Assembly (NCBI RefSeq): GCF_001466665.1
Contig: NZ_KQ758903.1
Location: 741,684 to 805,683, forward strand
DNA length: 64,000 nucleotides
Reading direction: 5' to 3'
DNA from: Dehalogenimonas alkenigignens
Lineage (GTDB): Bacteria; Chloroflexota; Dehalococcoidia; Dehalococcoidales; Dehalococcoidaceae
Part shown: positions 18,001 through 26,252 of the stretch, piece by piece
How positions within the stretch are numbered: the first letter of the stretch is position 1
Layout: every line of letters starts with the position of its first letter
Made by a program: the position numbers and the translations under genes
The notes under the pieces: generated by a model
The model's database searches: none
The model's input: the letters and a program-made list of their open reading frames with translations, nothing else
Told to the model about the DNA's origin: nothing

Positions 18001-18196
18001 GGAGGACGAGTTCGGCCACGTGCCGCTCATGGTTTTCCCCGGAGTTTATGAGCGAGCGGAGCAGAGATTTAAATCCCCTTTCCTGGTGGTCAGAGGCAGG
18101 GTGTCGCGGCGGGATGGCGCTCACAATGTGGTGGTGGCAGAGGTCAGGTCATTTTCCGCTCTGGAGAAGGCGCCGCCGTCCAAGGACTGGCATTAG
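15059..18196 (+). CDS. dnaE2: Error-prone DNA polymerase III alpha subunit DnaE2
   Basis: The N-terminal PHP domain begins YAELHCHSYYSFQDGAS. The C-family palm has the catalytic motif PDIDLDFP, followed by fingers, a helix-hairpin-helix region (GLLHVGGVGESFA) and a C-terminal OB fold (VTVAGMVIRRQRP). At about 1045 residues it is shorter than replicative DnaE and fits DnaE2. I use the ATG at 15059; a TTG three codons earlier is less likely. Gene order imuB-DUF6504-dnaE2 behind a repressor-type operator points to inducible translesion synthesis. The 111-bp gap before it contains an AACGAA/TTCGTT inverted repeat. Confidence 0.9.
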   Translation: MPYAELHCHSYYSFQDGASSLEELLARSKELGYSALAVTDHDNFCGAMRFAHLSKSLELPGIIGAELTLRGGYHLTLLAKDRDGYRNLCRLITAAREAPDRAEPELPPEVIGAHAAGLICLSGCPKSELSQLAAAGRINEARTLVRLYLDWFGADNYFIELQHNLAFGDTARNRALLAIAREAGAQVVATGNVHYHMQERHRLQDCLAAVSACKSLEDSHRERRPNSEFYLRPAAQIEGLFSDCPEAVTNTVKIAERCRFDLTSDLGYTFPDYCAPGGLSPDDYLEQLCLEAAIRRYGAVTSEVRARLDDEFRLIKKHGLAGFLLLYRDVIELGRQVMIDQGLSDPSQFIEDNPPGRGRGSSVALLIGYLIGLSHIDPLKYRLSLERFLPEDALGCVPDIDLDFPRRIREELILRVHRRWGWRNAALAGTIATYQIKGAVRDLGKALGLPLEEVDRLSKFVDWGSARKLESQMEKHPGFRHLINQPVWRDLISLAAELDGFPKYMGQHPGGMIISSGPLTDIVPVQRGAIDGRYVCQWDKDSIDDAGFVKIDFLALGALSQMQEAVEIIRARTGQRIDMSRIDFDDQAVYNMLCAGDTVGIFQVESAAQMQTIIRLRPRNLTDMAHEVGAVRPGVGVNGGVQEYLARRSKKKPVVFDHELERRALERTLGVVLFQDQVNQLAVDVAGFSPAAADQLRRAFGRRHNEAMLDRYHEKFISGAARRGVDEASAEKVWQKFNGQYMFPESHAFAFGVTAFQAAWLKLYYPLEFFAAIFNQQPMGFYNLETLKEDARRHGVAVLNPDINRSEALSVVENGALRLGLLHVGGVGESFARAILDERARGGYYADVGDFLARSAVLEEAALALAAAGAFDGLESNRRKVKWEVGLKYRPVNSQLFLPLPAAQDMTELSAMTAWEQMQEEYGTMGLFPSGHIMACLRPRFTNQVATSRDIAQLVDGSEVTVAGMVIRRQRPHRKVVFITLEDEFGHVPLMVFPGVYERAEQRFKSPFLVVRGRVSRRDGAHNVVVAEVRSFSALEKAPPSKDWH

Positions 18197-18280
18197 GTTC
18201 CGGCTGCGTTTGCCGATGGCATTTTTCGCTGAAACGCGATACAATAGTTCGTTAATCTGCCAGTTTGAGGGGCACCGTTT

Positions 18281-19387
18281 ATGGCTGTAAAGCGTGACTA
18301 TTATGAAGTGCTGGGAGTGGCCCGCGGCGCTTCCGACGAAGATATCAAGAAGGCTTTCCGCAAGCTTGCCTTTCAGTACCATCCGGATCGCAACAAAGAG
18401 GCCGATGCGGAGGCTAAGTTTAAAGAGATTAATGAGGCTTATTCAGTGCTTTGCGACGGCAACAAGCGCGCCGCATACGACCGCTTCGGCCATGCCGGAG
18501 CCGCCGGCGGGCCGTTTGGCGGAGGGGCTGGGGGCTTTGAGGACTTTGCCGGTTTCGGAGGCCTGGGGGAAATCTTTGAAACCTTTTTCGGCGGCATGGG
18601 CGGGCAGGGGCGCCAGTCGCCCCGGCGTGGCACCGATCTTAATTACAGGGTGGCTGTTACGCTGGAGGAGGCTTCTACTGGGATAGAGAAAGAGATCAAC
18701 ATCCAGCGTATAGAAGCTTGTGAAGTGTGCAAGGGCACAGGCGCCAAAGAAGGATCTTCGCCGACCAAATGTCCCGAATGCGGCGGCCAGGGGAAAGTTT
18801 ACCAGGTGCAGCGCAGTGTTTTCGGAAGGTTCACCAACGTTGTCACCTGCACCCGCTGCCGAGGCGAAGGTCAAGTCATCAGCGACCCATGTCCCAAGTG
18901 CAAGGGGATCGGTCGAGAACGCAATTCACGCACTATCAGCGTCAAGATACCGCCGGGCATCGATAACGGCAACCAGATCCGCATCTCCGGGGCGGGCAAT
19001 CTCGGTGACCGGGGCGGCGGCGCCGGTGACCTGTACGTTACCGTCGCGGTGATGCCGCATAAGCTGTTCCGCAGGGATGGCGACAATATCATTTACGAAC
19101 TGCCGCTTAATTTTACCCAGGCGGCGCTGGGTACTGAACTTGATGTTCCGACACTCTTCGGTCCGGCCAAACTCAAAGTGCCGTCCGGGACTCAAACTGG
19201 CAAGGTCATCCGCCTGAAAGGGAAAGGCATGCCGCTGCTGAACCGCCCGTCGGCCCAGGGCGATGAGTGGGTGGAAATTAGAGTAGTCACTCCGGAGAAG
19301 CTGACCCGGCGCCAAAAGCAGCTACTGGAAGAACTCGGCGTTACCCTGGGTACGCCTGCTGCAACGGTTGATGAAGCTGAGAAGTAA
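18281..19387 (+). CDS. dnaJ: Chaperone DnaJ (type I Hsp40)
   Basis: The J domain has the HPD motif (YHPDRNK). A Gly/Phe-rich linker follows (residues about 70-110), then four zinc-binding CxxCxGxG-type repeats: [24 protein letters not shown] and CPKCKGIG. The C-terminal substrate-binding domains complete the 368 residues. It stimulates DnaK ATPase. No dnaK or grpE is adjacent, so this may be an additional or relocated copy. The gene converges on gpsA with a 26-bp gap. Confidence 0.93.
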   Translation: MAVKRDYYEVLGVARGASDEDIKKAFRKLAFQYHPDRNKEADAEAKFKEINEAYSVLCDGNKRAAYDRFGHAGAAGGPFGGGAGGFEDFAGFGGLGEIFETFFGGMGGQGRQSPRRGTDLNYRVAVTLEEASTGIEKEINIQRIEACEVCKGTGAKEGSSPTKCPECGGQGKVYQVQRSVFGRFTNVVTCTRCRGEGQVISDPCPKCKGIGRERNSRTISVKIPPGIDNGNQIRISGAGNLGDRGGGAGDLYVTVAVMPHKLFRRDGDNIIYELPLNFTQAALGTELDVPTLFGPAKLKVPSGTQTGKVIRLKGKGMPLLNRPSAQGDEWVEIRVVTPEKLTRRQKQLLEELGVTLGTPAATVDEAEK

Positions 19388-19413
19388 GAATTCAGTTAGC
19401 CGGAAGAACCTGG

Positions 19414-20481
19414 TCAGAAGGCGATTTCCGGCTTTTTCCGGCGCCGGAACAGGCTGAACAAACCCCATTTCCGGCCGGCGAGTTCGTGGGTGGCGGCTGC
19501 CGCCATCAGCTCTTTAGCCGTGGCTCGAACGTCGTCGCCGTGGTAAAGCACCCGGTACAGCCTTTCGGTGATCGGCATCTCGATGCCCATTTGCTGCGCC
19601 AGTTTCCAGGCGACGAGGGTCGTCGTCACCCCTTCGGCGATGCCGTTCATGGTTGCCTGGATATGCTCCAGGGATTCGCCCCGGGTCAGGCGGGCGCCGA
19701 CCTGATGATTCCTAGACAGCTTGCTGGAACAGGTGGCGATCAGGTCGCCCTGCCCCGCCAGCCCGGCCAGGGTCAGCGGATTGGCGCCGAGGGCAGTACC
19801 CAGGGCGGTGATTTCAGTCAAACCTCTGGTCATGAAAGCTGCCTTCGTATTATCGCCGTAACCGAGACCGTCAACAATTCCTGCCCCCAGGGCAATGATA
19901 TTTTTTAGGGCTCCTCCCAACTCTACCCCGATCATGTCGGTATTGGTGAAGGCGCAGAAATCCGGGACGGTCATGAGCTTGGCGCCGCGCCGGGCTCGCG
20001 ATTCCTTTTCAGCGGCGATCACTGTCACTGCCGGCCGGCCAGCCAGTATCTCCCAGGCCAGGTTCGGACCCGACAGCACGGTGATATTGTCATGGATATC
20101 TTTCCTGGTTTCCTCAGCGATGATCTCAGACATACGTTTGCCCGTCTCGACCTCGAGACCTTTGGCGGCGCTGATGATCAGGGTGCGTTTGCCGATGTGC
20201 GGGGCAATCAACTTCATGTTGCGGCGCATCGACTGAGACGGAACAGCTACGATGATAGCGTCAGTGTTCTGGAGAGCCTCTGCGCCATCGGCGGTGACCG
20301 AAATGCCTTTAGGCAGGACAAAGCCCTCCGGCAGCCTGGGAGTGCGGAAGACGCTGGCGCGGGTCATAGCGGCTTCGTCCTCAGTGCGGGCCAGTATCCT
20401 GAGATCGACGTCCTTGCGCGCCAGTACTGCGGCGAGAGTAATGCCCCAGGTGGTTGCGCCGACAACGGCGATTCTAGTCAT
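19414..20481 (-). CDS. gpsA: Glycerol-3-phosphate dehydrogenase [NAD(P)+]
   Basis: The enzyme reduces dihydroxyacetone phosphate to sn-glycerol 3-phosphate for phospholipid synthesis. The Rossmann motif reads GATTWG, with Thr replacing the central Gly of GxGxxG. SGPNLA, the catalytic Lys region (VELGGALKNIIALGAG) and GLAGQGDLIATC are present. The C-terminal tail is basic (RRRKKPEIAF). It is the last gene of der-plsY-gpsA, which pairs it with the acyltransferase that uses its product. Confidence 0.93.
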   Translation of the reverse strand: MTRIAVVGATTWGITLAAVLARKDVDLRILARTEDEAAMTRASVFRTPRLPEGFVLPKGISVTADGAEALQNTDAIIVAVPSQSMRRNMKLIAPHIGKRTLIISAAKGLEVETGKRMSEIIAEETRKDIHDNITVLSGPNLAWEILAGRPAVTVIAAEKESRARRGAKLMTVPDFCAFTNTDMIGVELGGALKNIIALGAGIVDGLGYGDNTKAAFMTRGLTEITALGTALGANPLTLAGLAGQGDLIATCSSKLSRNHQVGARLTRGESLEHIQATMNGIAEGVTTTLVAWKLAQQMGIEMPITERLYRVLYHGDDVRATAKELMAAAATHELAGRKWGLFSLFRRRKKPEIAF

Positions 20482-20518
20482 AGTTTAACCATCCCGGAGG
20501 GGTCGAGTTACAGCGCAT

Positions 20519-21169
20519 CTAGTGGGCTTTTTCGTTGATGCGGCGCTCTTTACCGGCGATCAGTCTCTGGATATTGTCACGGTGCATGAAGATGACGACT
20601 GTTGAGCCGATAAGCGAGTAGACCAGATACTCCATAGGGATGCCGGAGTGAAGCGACAAGGGGATCATCATGGCATAGGCGCCGGCAACGCCGGCTATAC
20701 TGCCCAGGGAGGCAAACCCGGTCAATCCGACGCTGATTATGAAAACCTCCCCGCCGAAAACGGCCGCCAGTGGATAGAGGGCTATGAAACCCCCGAAGAA
20801 GGTGGCCACGCCGCGGCCGCCTTTGAAGTGGTTGAAGACCGGAAAGATATGACCGGCAACCGCCGCCAGGGCGGCGGCTACCTGAGCGGCCAGGATGCCC
20901 AGGTGATAATCGCCTACCAGGACGTAATCGTGCCCGATTACGGCTCCGGCCAGGAGGACCGCGGCGACGCCTTTAAGCACATCGAGCAAAGCGACGAGGG
21001 CTGCCATTTTACGGCCAAGGGTCCGCAGGACGTTGGTGGCGCCGATGCGGCCGCTGCCGAAAGAGGTGATGTCGATCTTGGCCTTGCGACGGGCGATGAG
21101 GTAGCCGAACGGGATGCTGCCGATGAGATAGGCAGCCATGGTCACGAGGACGAGTTCAGTCACCAGCAT
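20519..21169 (-). CDS. plsY: Glycerol-3-phosphate acyltransferase PlsY
   Basis: This integral membrane acyltransferase transfers acyl groups from acyl-phosphate to glycerol 3-phosphate. Diagnostic motifs are SIPFGYLIAR, SGRIGATNVLR (SGNxGATN-like) and HFKGGRGVAT (KGGKGVAT-like), with about five helices in 216 residues. The gene is separated from der by three bases and from gpsA by 37, so it is clearly in one transcription unit with them. Confidence 0.93.
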   Translation of the reverse strand: MLVTELVLVTMAAYLIGSIPFGYLIARRKAKIDITSFGSGRIGATNVLRTLGRKMAALVALLDVLKGVAAVLLAGAVIGHDYVLVGDYHLGILAAQVAAALAAVAGHIFPVFNHFKGGRGVATFFGGFIALYPLAAVFGGEVFIISVGLTGFASLGSIAGVAGAYAMMIPLSLHSGIPMEYLVYSLIGSTVVIFMHRDNIQRLIAGKERRINEKAH

Positions 21170-21172
21170 TGA

Positions 21173-22486
21173 TTATTCACCTCTGGATTTGAACGTGAAC
21201 TTGATCGGTGTGCCCGAGAAACCGAAGACTTCCCTCAGCCGGTTCTCCAGGAAACGCTGAAAAGAGAAATGAACCAGTTTAGGATCGTTGACAAAGAAGA
21301 CGATCTCAGGCGGACAAACACCCACCTGGGTGGCGTACAATACTTTCAGAAGCTTGCCGCCGGCACTGGGAGGGGAATGCTTCGCCAACGCCTGGCGGAC
21401 CAGGCTGTTGAGTTCAGGCGTAGGGATGCGGTGGCTGCGCTGGGCCTGGATGTCGAAGGCGGCGGGGATGACGCGGTCAATGCCGTCGCCGGTGCGGGCG
21501 GAAAGGTAAAGGCGCTGGGCATAGGGAATAAACTTAAACCGCGCCGCCATATTCCGGTCGAATTCGGTCATATCTTTGTTTTCTAACAGGTCAATCTTGT
21601 TGACGACGAGTATGAGACCCCGGCCTTGATCCCTGGCGTAACCGGCGATATGGGTGTCTTGAGAAGTAGCCGGTTCAATGGCGTCCAACACCACAAGGAC
21701 GATATCGGCGCGGTCAATGGCGTTCAAAGAGCGGATGACACTGTACTCTTCGACGCCAGGTTCTACCCGGCCGCGCCGCCTGATTCCAGCGGTGTCTATA
21801 AGTACCACAGAACCCTGCGGCGTGTCAATAGCAGTGTCTATTGAGTCCCTGGTTGTCCCAGGAATGGGAGAAACGATAGTCCTCTCCTCCCCGGTCAGGG
21901 CGTTCAGCAGCGACGACTTGCCGACGTTGGCTCGACCGGCGATAGCGATGCGCAGACCGGGTTTCTCCACTACCGCCGCCTCAGGTTCGGGCAGGAGTTC
22001 GAAGATCCGGTCCAGCAGGTCTTCAACTCCCCGGCCGTGGTAGGCTGAAATAGGCATTGGTTCACCGAAGCCCAGGGCGTGGAACTCCGCGCCGTGGAGG
22101 GCCAGCCTGGGATTGTCCGCTTTGTTGACAGCGACTACCACCGGCTTGCCGGCTCGCCTGATCTCATCGGCGATTTCGTGGTCGAGCGGCGCCAGCCCGG
22201 ACTGAGCGTCGACCAGGAAGACAATTACCGCCGCTTCTTTCATGGCGGCGCGCACCTGGTCGTTGACCGAGCGGGCGATGGCTTCCTGCGGTAAGTTTTC
22301 CATGCCGCCGGTGTCCACCAGGATGAAATCGCGGCCGGCATGATTCATGGGGACGTGCAGCCGATCCCGCGTGGTGCCTGGCAGGTCCTCGGTGATAGCT
22401 GTCCGCTTGCCGGTCAGCCGGTTGAGCAGGGTAGACTTGCCGACATTCTGACGGCCGACGATAGCGACAGAAGGGAGTGAATTCAT
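21173..22486 (-). CDS. der: Ribosome-assembly GTPase Der (EngA)
   Basis: Two tandem G domains: GRQNVGKST with DTGG and NKAD, then GRANVGKSS with DTAGI and NKID. A C-terminal KH-like domain follows (KLLKVLYATQVGVCPPEIVFFVN). The 437 residues match the family. Der matures the 50S subunit. First gene of the der-plsY-gpsA unit. Confidence 0.95.
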   Translation of the reverse strand: MNSLPSVAIVGRQNVGKSTLLNRLTGKRTAITEDLPGTTRDRLHVPMNHAGRDFILVDTGGMENLPQEAIARSVNDQVRAAMKEAAVIVFLVDAQSGLAPLDHEIADEIRRAGKPVVVAVNKADNPRLALHGAEFHALGFGEPMPISAYHGRGVEDLLDRIFELLPEPEAAVVEKPGLRIAIAGRANVGKSSLLNALTGEERTIVSPIPGTTRDSIDTAIDTPQGSVVLIDTAGIRRRGRVEPGVEEYSVIRSLNAIDRADIVLVVLDAIEPATSQDTHIAGYARDQGRGLILVVNKIDLLENKDMTEFDRNMAARFKFIPYAQRLYLSARTGDGIDRVIPAAFDIQAQRSHRIPTPELNSLVRQALAKHSPPSAGGKLLKVLYATQVGVCPPEIVFFVNDPKLVHFSFQRFLENRLREVFGFSGTPIKFTFKSRGE

Positions 22487-22599
22487 CAGGTGTCCGGATA
22501 CTCCTCTATTTTAGCGCCTCTCCCGAGAGGGGCAAGGAAAAACGCGCCCTTTGCCGTAACGTCTTTGCTGCGCTGTACTGTCAATCCGAATTTCATGCG

Positions 22600-23535
22600 T
22601 CAACCCGGCCACGGGAAGCATAAGCCGCCCAGCATATCGGCGAGGAGCGCCTTCTGAACGTGGAGGCGGTTCTCCGCCTGGTCGAAGACGACTGATTGCG
22701 GGCTGTCCAGCAGCCCTGCGGCGACCTCTTCGCCGTGATGGGCTGGCAGGCAGTGCATGACGATGGCATCCGGCTTGGCCAAAGAGACCAGCCTTTCGTT
22801 AACCTGATAACCTTCGAAAGCCTTGCGGCGCGCCTCGGCGTCCGCCTCCTGCCCCATCGAGGTCCAGGTATCGGTGTAGATGATGTCGGCGCCGAACGCC
22901 GCCTCCCCGGGATCATCGGTAAAGCTGAAAACGCTCTCGCTCCGGGCCGCCAGCTCAAGAGCCCTGTGCACCGCTTCAGGCGGCAGTTCATAACCTTTCG
23001 GCGAAGCCATGGTGAACGACAGGCCTACCGAGGCGGCGGCCAGCGCCAGGCTCACCGCCACGTTGTTGCCGTCGCCGATGAAAGCCAGTTTCAGACCGGG
23101 GAATTCGCCTTTGTGCTCGAAGATAGTGAGCAGGTCAGCCAGCGCCTGGCAGGGGTGCTCGGCGTCCGACAGGGCGTTCACCACCGGCACGCCGGCCCAG
23201 CGGGCCAGTTCCTCGACGGTGGATTGGGCGAAAGTGCGCACGGCGATGGCATCCACATAGCGCGACAGCACCCGGGCGACGTCGGCGATGCTCTCCCGCT
23301 TGCCCAGGCCGACCTCGGCAGGCGAGAGGTAGATGGCCTCTCCGCCGAGCTGCTTCATAGCCAGCTCGAAACTGAGGCGGGTGCGCAGCGATGGTTTCTC
23401 GAAGACGAGGGCCAGCGTTTTGCCGGAAAGCGTCGTCTGCCAGCCCTGGGCTTTCATGGAGGCGGCATCGGACAGAAGCAGCCGGATCTCATGGGGCGCC
23501 AGGTCGGTAATGGAGAGAAAATCTTTAGACTTCAT
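22600..23535 (-). CDS. argF: Ornithine carbamoyltransferase
   Basis: Carbamoyl-phosphate site SLRTRLSFE (SxRTR), the ornithine loop and the catalytic HCLPAHHGEEV motif identify the enzyme, which makes citrulline in arginine synthesis. The 311 residues fit the family. It is a single gene here, followed by a 113-bp gap before der on the same strand and preceded by a long non-coding stretch at the edge of the rdh island. Confidence 0.93.
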   Translation of the reverse strand: MKSKDFLSITDLAPHEIRLLLSDAASMKAQGWQTTLSGKTLALVFEKPSLRTRLSFELAMKQLGGEAIYLSPAEVGLGKRESIADVARVLSRYVDAIAVRTFAQSTVEELARWAGVPVVNALSDAEHPCQALADLLTIFEHKGEFPGLKLAFIGDGNNVAVSLALAAASVGLSFTMASPKGYELPPEAVHRALELAARSESVFSFTDDPGEAAFGADIIYTDTWTSMGQEADAEARRKAFEGYQVNERLVSLAKPDAIVMHCLPAHHGEEVAAGLLDSPQSVVFDQAENRLHVQKALLADMLGGLCFPWPG

Positions 23536-24204
23536 AAGTCACCGTAAAACCATAATGTTTAAGTATATCACAGTCCGCCGTACGGCATGGTTCCGAGCCC
23601 AGGCGCCGGGCATCCGGCACCGGTGATTGGTATTTGTTCATCAGCGAAAAAAGTACATTCAGGGGAAACGATTCCAAAATTCCGCGATGGGCTGAACGTG
23701 TGAAACGAAAGTCGTCGGATTTGGGAACAAAGGCAGTATTCATTCGGCGCCGGAGATATAACCAGCCGTTACCGGGGCGGCAACACCGGCCAAGCGGTTC
23801 AAACGAAACCGCCTTATGCGCCTGATGAATCATGTGTCGCGTCAACCCTCCAGCCCTTATCCTGTCCATACGCCGAATAATCGGCACACTTGTGCTATTC
23901 AAGGCGGGTATTATAGCATACCGGTTCCTCGTGAGTGTCAAGCGACTTTTGTCGTTTTTGGCGCGATTTTTTACGACAGCTTTCGGCAGGCAGCAAACAG
24001 CAGGCAGCGGGGGCGGATATTCCGATTTTTATTGAGACCTGGCTAAATTCCTGACGTAGACGGGGGAGGGTCGGCTATAACAAAACAACTGTGGACAACT
24101 GGCGTAGTTGAATGAGGGAATGAGATCCATTGCCACTTCGATTCTTTAATATTATTAGTTAGATTAGCGTTTATTTATCATTTAATTTGATAGTTACATT
24201 AACG
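23536..24204. other. Long intergenic region at left edge of the rdh island
   Basis: No convincing gene on either strand: the open frames lack ribosome binding sites and protein-like composition. Base composition shifts from GC-rich to strongly AT-rich after about 24,130. A small CGAC-TTTT-GTCG hairpin followed by a T run lies at 23943-23959. Confidence 0.5.
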
Positions 24205-24210
24205 AAAATA

Positions 24211-24234
24211 AATCAGTATAAACACGTATTCACA
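24211..24234 (+). promoter_or_regulatory. Conserved rdh upstream element, copy 1
   Basis: Begins AATCAG and ends CGTATTCACA. The same layout recurs at 26085-26108 and 28083-28106, each upstream of an rdhA. Located 131 bp before this gene. Probable promoter-proximal or regulator site; the binding protein is unknown. Confidence 0.6.
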
Positions 24235-24365
24235 TGGTTTTCTCCCAGTTTTAAGATATCGTTAAAAGCAAGTATTCAATAAGGAGGTGAAGATAACGAT
24301 TTGACATCTGGGAGAGACCAGAATTGTAGGATTTTATCTACCATAATCGTGTCAGGAGGAGAGAT

Positions 24366-25940
24366 ATGTCGGTTTTTCACAGCACAATGAGCCGCAGAGA
24401 GTACATGAAAAGTCTGGGTCTTTTTGGGGCCGGAATAGGCGGCGCCAGCCTGGTAGCGCCAGTATTCCACGATCTCGACGAATTGATGGCTTCAGAATCT
24501 GCTCAGATCAAGCGAGCCTGGTGGATTCGAAACACTGAACATCCGACTGTAGATATAGATTGGAACCTGATGAAACGGCATCACGGTTTCCATAGCACAC
24601 AGTCCGGCGTCATCCTTGCCCGTTATGCCGGCGGTCCAGCGGAGTATCAGGCGATTCTCGCTGCCGGAGATAAGGGGGTTACTGACGGTATCAAGAACAA
24701 CACCCCTGGTTTAACGTTGAGGGATAACGCTCTTGGTACTGTCGCGAGGGGCTTGGGTTTCACAGCCGCGCGGACTGATAAATTCGCTGACACGCGCCTT
24801 GTTGGCGTTAAAACACCGGATCAATTTGGAGTGCCCAAGTGGCAGGGAACACCGGAGGAGAACTTCCGGATGATGCGAGCGGCGATGGTATTCTTCGGAG
24901 CTTCACATATCGGCGCTTCGGAACTCGATGCCGATCACAAGAAACTAGTCGGTTTGTACGGCGATAACATCGCCGAATCATACTGGCCTTTTGGTTCAGC
25001 TCCAAAATGGCCGCCGCCGACGACAGTGACACAGCCCATCGAATTCGCTAATCAGTCGACCTTTTCGTTTGATAACGCTACCGGTTTAACAAAGATTCCT
25101 TCTAACATCCCGATCTTCAGTATCAGCTACACGATTCCTCAATCGCATGAGTTGTTCCGAACGACGCCGTCTTCGGCGCTTTTCGCCGCTGCCAATATCA
25201 CCAGGTACCGCCTGCGCGAGAACATGCGTATCTCTACTCAGGGCTTTGTCCGGATGCTTGGATATCAGATGATGTATGACGAGCCGTATAGAGGCATTCC
25301 GAGCATCGCCGGTGCCACGTTGACCGGCTTAGTAGAAAACTCACGCCACACTATCATGGGTATCAGTCCTGAGCATGGCAACACCGTCGGTCTGTACGAA
25401 GTGTTGACCGACTTGCCAATTGCCCATACTCCGGCGATCGATGCTGGTATTTGGCGCTTCTGCCAGAGCTGCGGTATCTGCGCCAAGCACTGCCCGCCTG
25501 AAGCAATCGAGAAGAAAGGTGAGAGTGAGCCTTCCTGGGAGACTAGACCCTCCGCGATAACTCCGAAATTCGGTCAAATTCCAGGACTGGGTTTTGATAC
25601 AGAGCCAGAGTTCTTCAAGGCTGGCCGCAAGACATATTGGACCGATATGATTAGCTGCCAGTTATTTGCCCGTGGGCTGCCTAACCGCTGCCAGTTATGC
25701 TTCGGTGTCTGCGTCTTCAATAACCAGTACGGTGCAATGATCCATGATTTAGTGAGGCAGACGGTTTCGGTAACTTCTATGTTTAATGGCGTGTTTGCCA
25801 CTGCCGGTGAAACCTTTGGTTACGGTCTTAAGGAGGACGAAGCCAAGGAAGATTGGTGGGATATGGTGCTGCCAGCTTATGGCTACAGCACTGGTTTCTA
25901 CTCCAAACATGGTGGCTATAACCGAGAACGGCCTGCTTAG
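24366..25940 (+). CDS. rdhA: Reductive dehalogenase catalytic subunit, copy 1
   Basis: The 524-residue precursor carries a twin-arginine signal (SRREYMKSLGLFGAGIGGAS), so it is exported folded to the outer face of the membrane. The C-terminal part binds two iron-sulfur clusters: C366-x2-C369-x2-C372-x3-C376-P, and Cys431, Cys442, Cys445 and Cys449. Family knowledge: these corrinoid enzymes remove halogens from organohalides as the terminal step of respiration; the substrate cannot be predicted. A GGAGGAG site precedes the ATG. No rdhB membrane anchor or MarR/two-component regulator is adjacent. An intrinsic terminator follows, so it is monocistronic. Confidence 0.93.
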   Translation: MSVFHSTMSRREYMKSLGLFGAGIGGASLVAPVFHDLDELMASESAQIKRAWWIRNTEHPTVDIDWNLMKRHHGFHSTQSGVILARYAGGPAEYQAILAAGDKGVTDGIKNNTPGLTLRDNALGTVARGLGFTAARTDKFADTRLVGVKTPDQFGVPKWQGTPEENFRMMRAAMVFFGASHIGASELDADHKKLVGLYGDNIAESYWPFGSAPKWPPPTTVTQPIEFANQSTFSFDNATGLTKIPSNIPIFSISYTIPQSHELFRTTPSSALFAAANITRYRLRENMRISTQGFVRMLGYQMMYDEPYRGIPSIAGATLTGLVENSRHTIMGISPEHGNTVGLYEVLTDLPIAHTPAIDAGIWRFCQSCGICAKHCPPEAIEKKGESEPSWETRPSAITPKFGQIPGLGFDTEPEFFKAGRKTYWTDMISCQLFARGLPNRCQLCFGVCVFNNQYGAMIHDLVRQTVSVTSMFNGVFATAGETFGYGLKEDEAKEDWWDMVLPAYGYSTGFYSKHGGYNRERPA

Positions 25941-25958
25941 TTCATTCACAGCCGAGAT

Positions 25959-26000
25959 AATAAAGGGAGAGCCCAATAAGGGCTCTCCCTTTATTTTTTT
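25959..26000 (+). terminator. Intrinsic terminator after rdhA copy 1
   Basis: AATAAAGGGAGAGCCC at 25959-25974 pairs perfectly with 25980-25995 across a 5-nt loop, followed by a T run. Confidence 0.88.
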
Positions 26001-26084
26001 ATTGCGCTGGCCTGCCCTAATGAGTCCCGTAAAAATGATTAATAAATATTAATCTATACGTATAAATAAGCATTAATAAAAATA

Positions 26085-26108
26085 AATCAGCGTAAATGCG
26101 TATTCACA
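26085..26108 (+). promoter_or_regulatory. Conserved rdh upstream element, copy 2
   Basis: AATCAG...GCGTATTCACA, 144 bp before the start codon. A second, fully palindromic TATACGTATA lies just upstream at about 26055-26064. Confidence 0.6.
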
Positions 26109-26145
26109 ACAAGATAAAAAGATTGTACATTATCTAATTAAGAAA

Positions 26146-26159
26146 ACCAATATATTGGT
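26146..26159. promoter_or_regulatory. 14-bp perfect palindrome upstream of rdhA copy 2
   Basis: ACCAATATATTGGT is an exact palindrome between the conserved element and the gene. Size and symmetry fit a dimeric MarR-type repressor site, as known for some Dehalococcoides rdh genes; this is inference. Confidence 0.45.
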
Positions 26160-26252
26160 GATCCAAAAAGAGCCGGGATACCAGGAGGTGGCGCGTATAG
26201 ACATAGCGTAAGCAGATGCCTAAGGTTCAAAGTCAAAATATTAGGAGAAGAA

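Noticed and set aside
23525..23941. 138-codon minus-strand frame upstream of argF
   Set aside because: No ribosome binding site, unlikely composition, and it overlaps the argF promoter region.
24301..24330. TTGACA at 24301 as the -35 of rdhA copy 1
   Set aside because: No acceptable -10 at 16-18 bp, and the conserved element lies further upstream.
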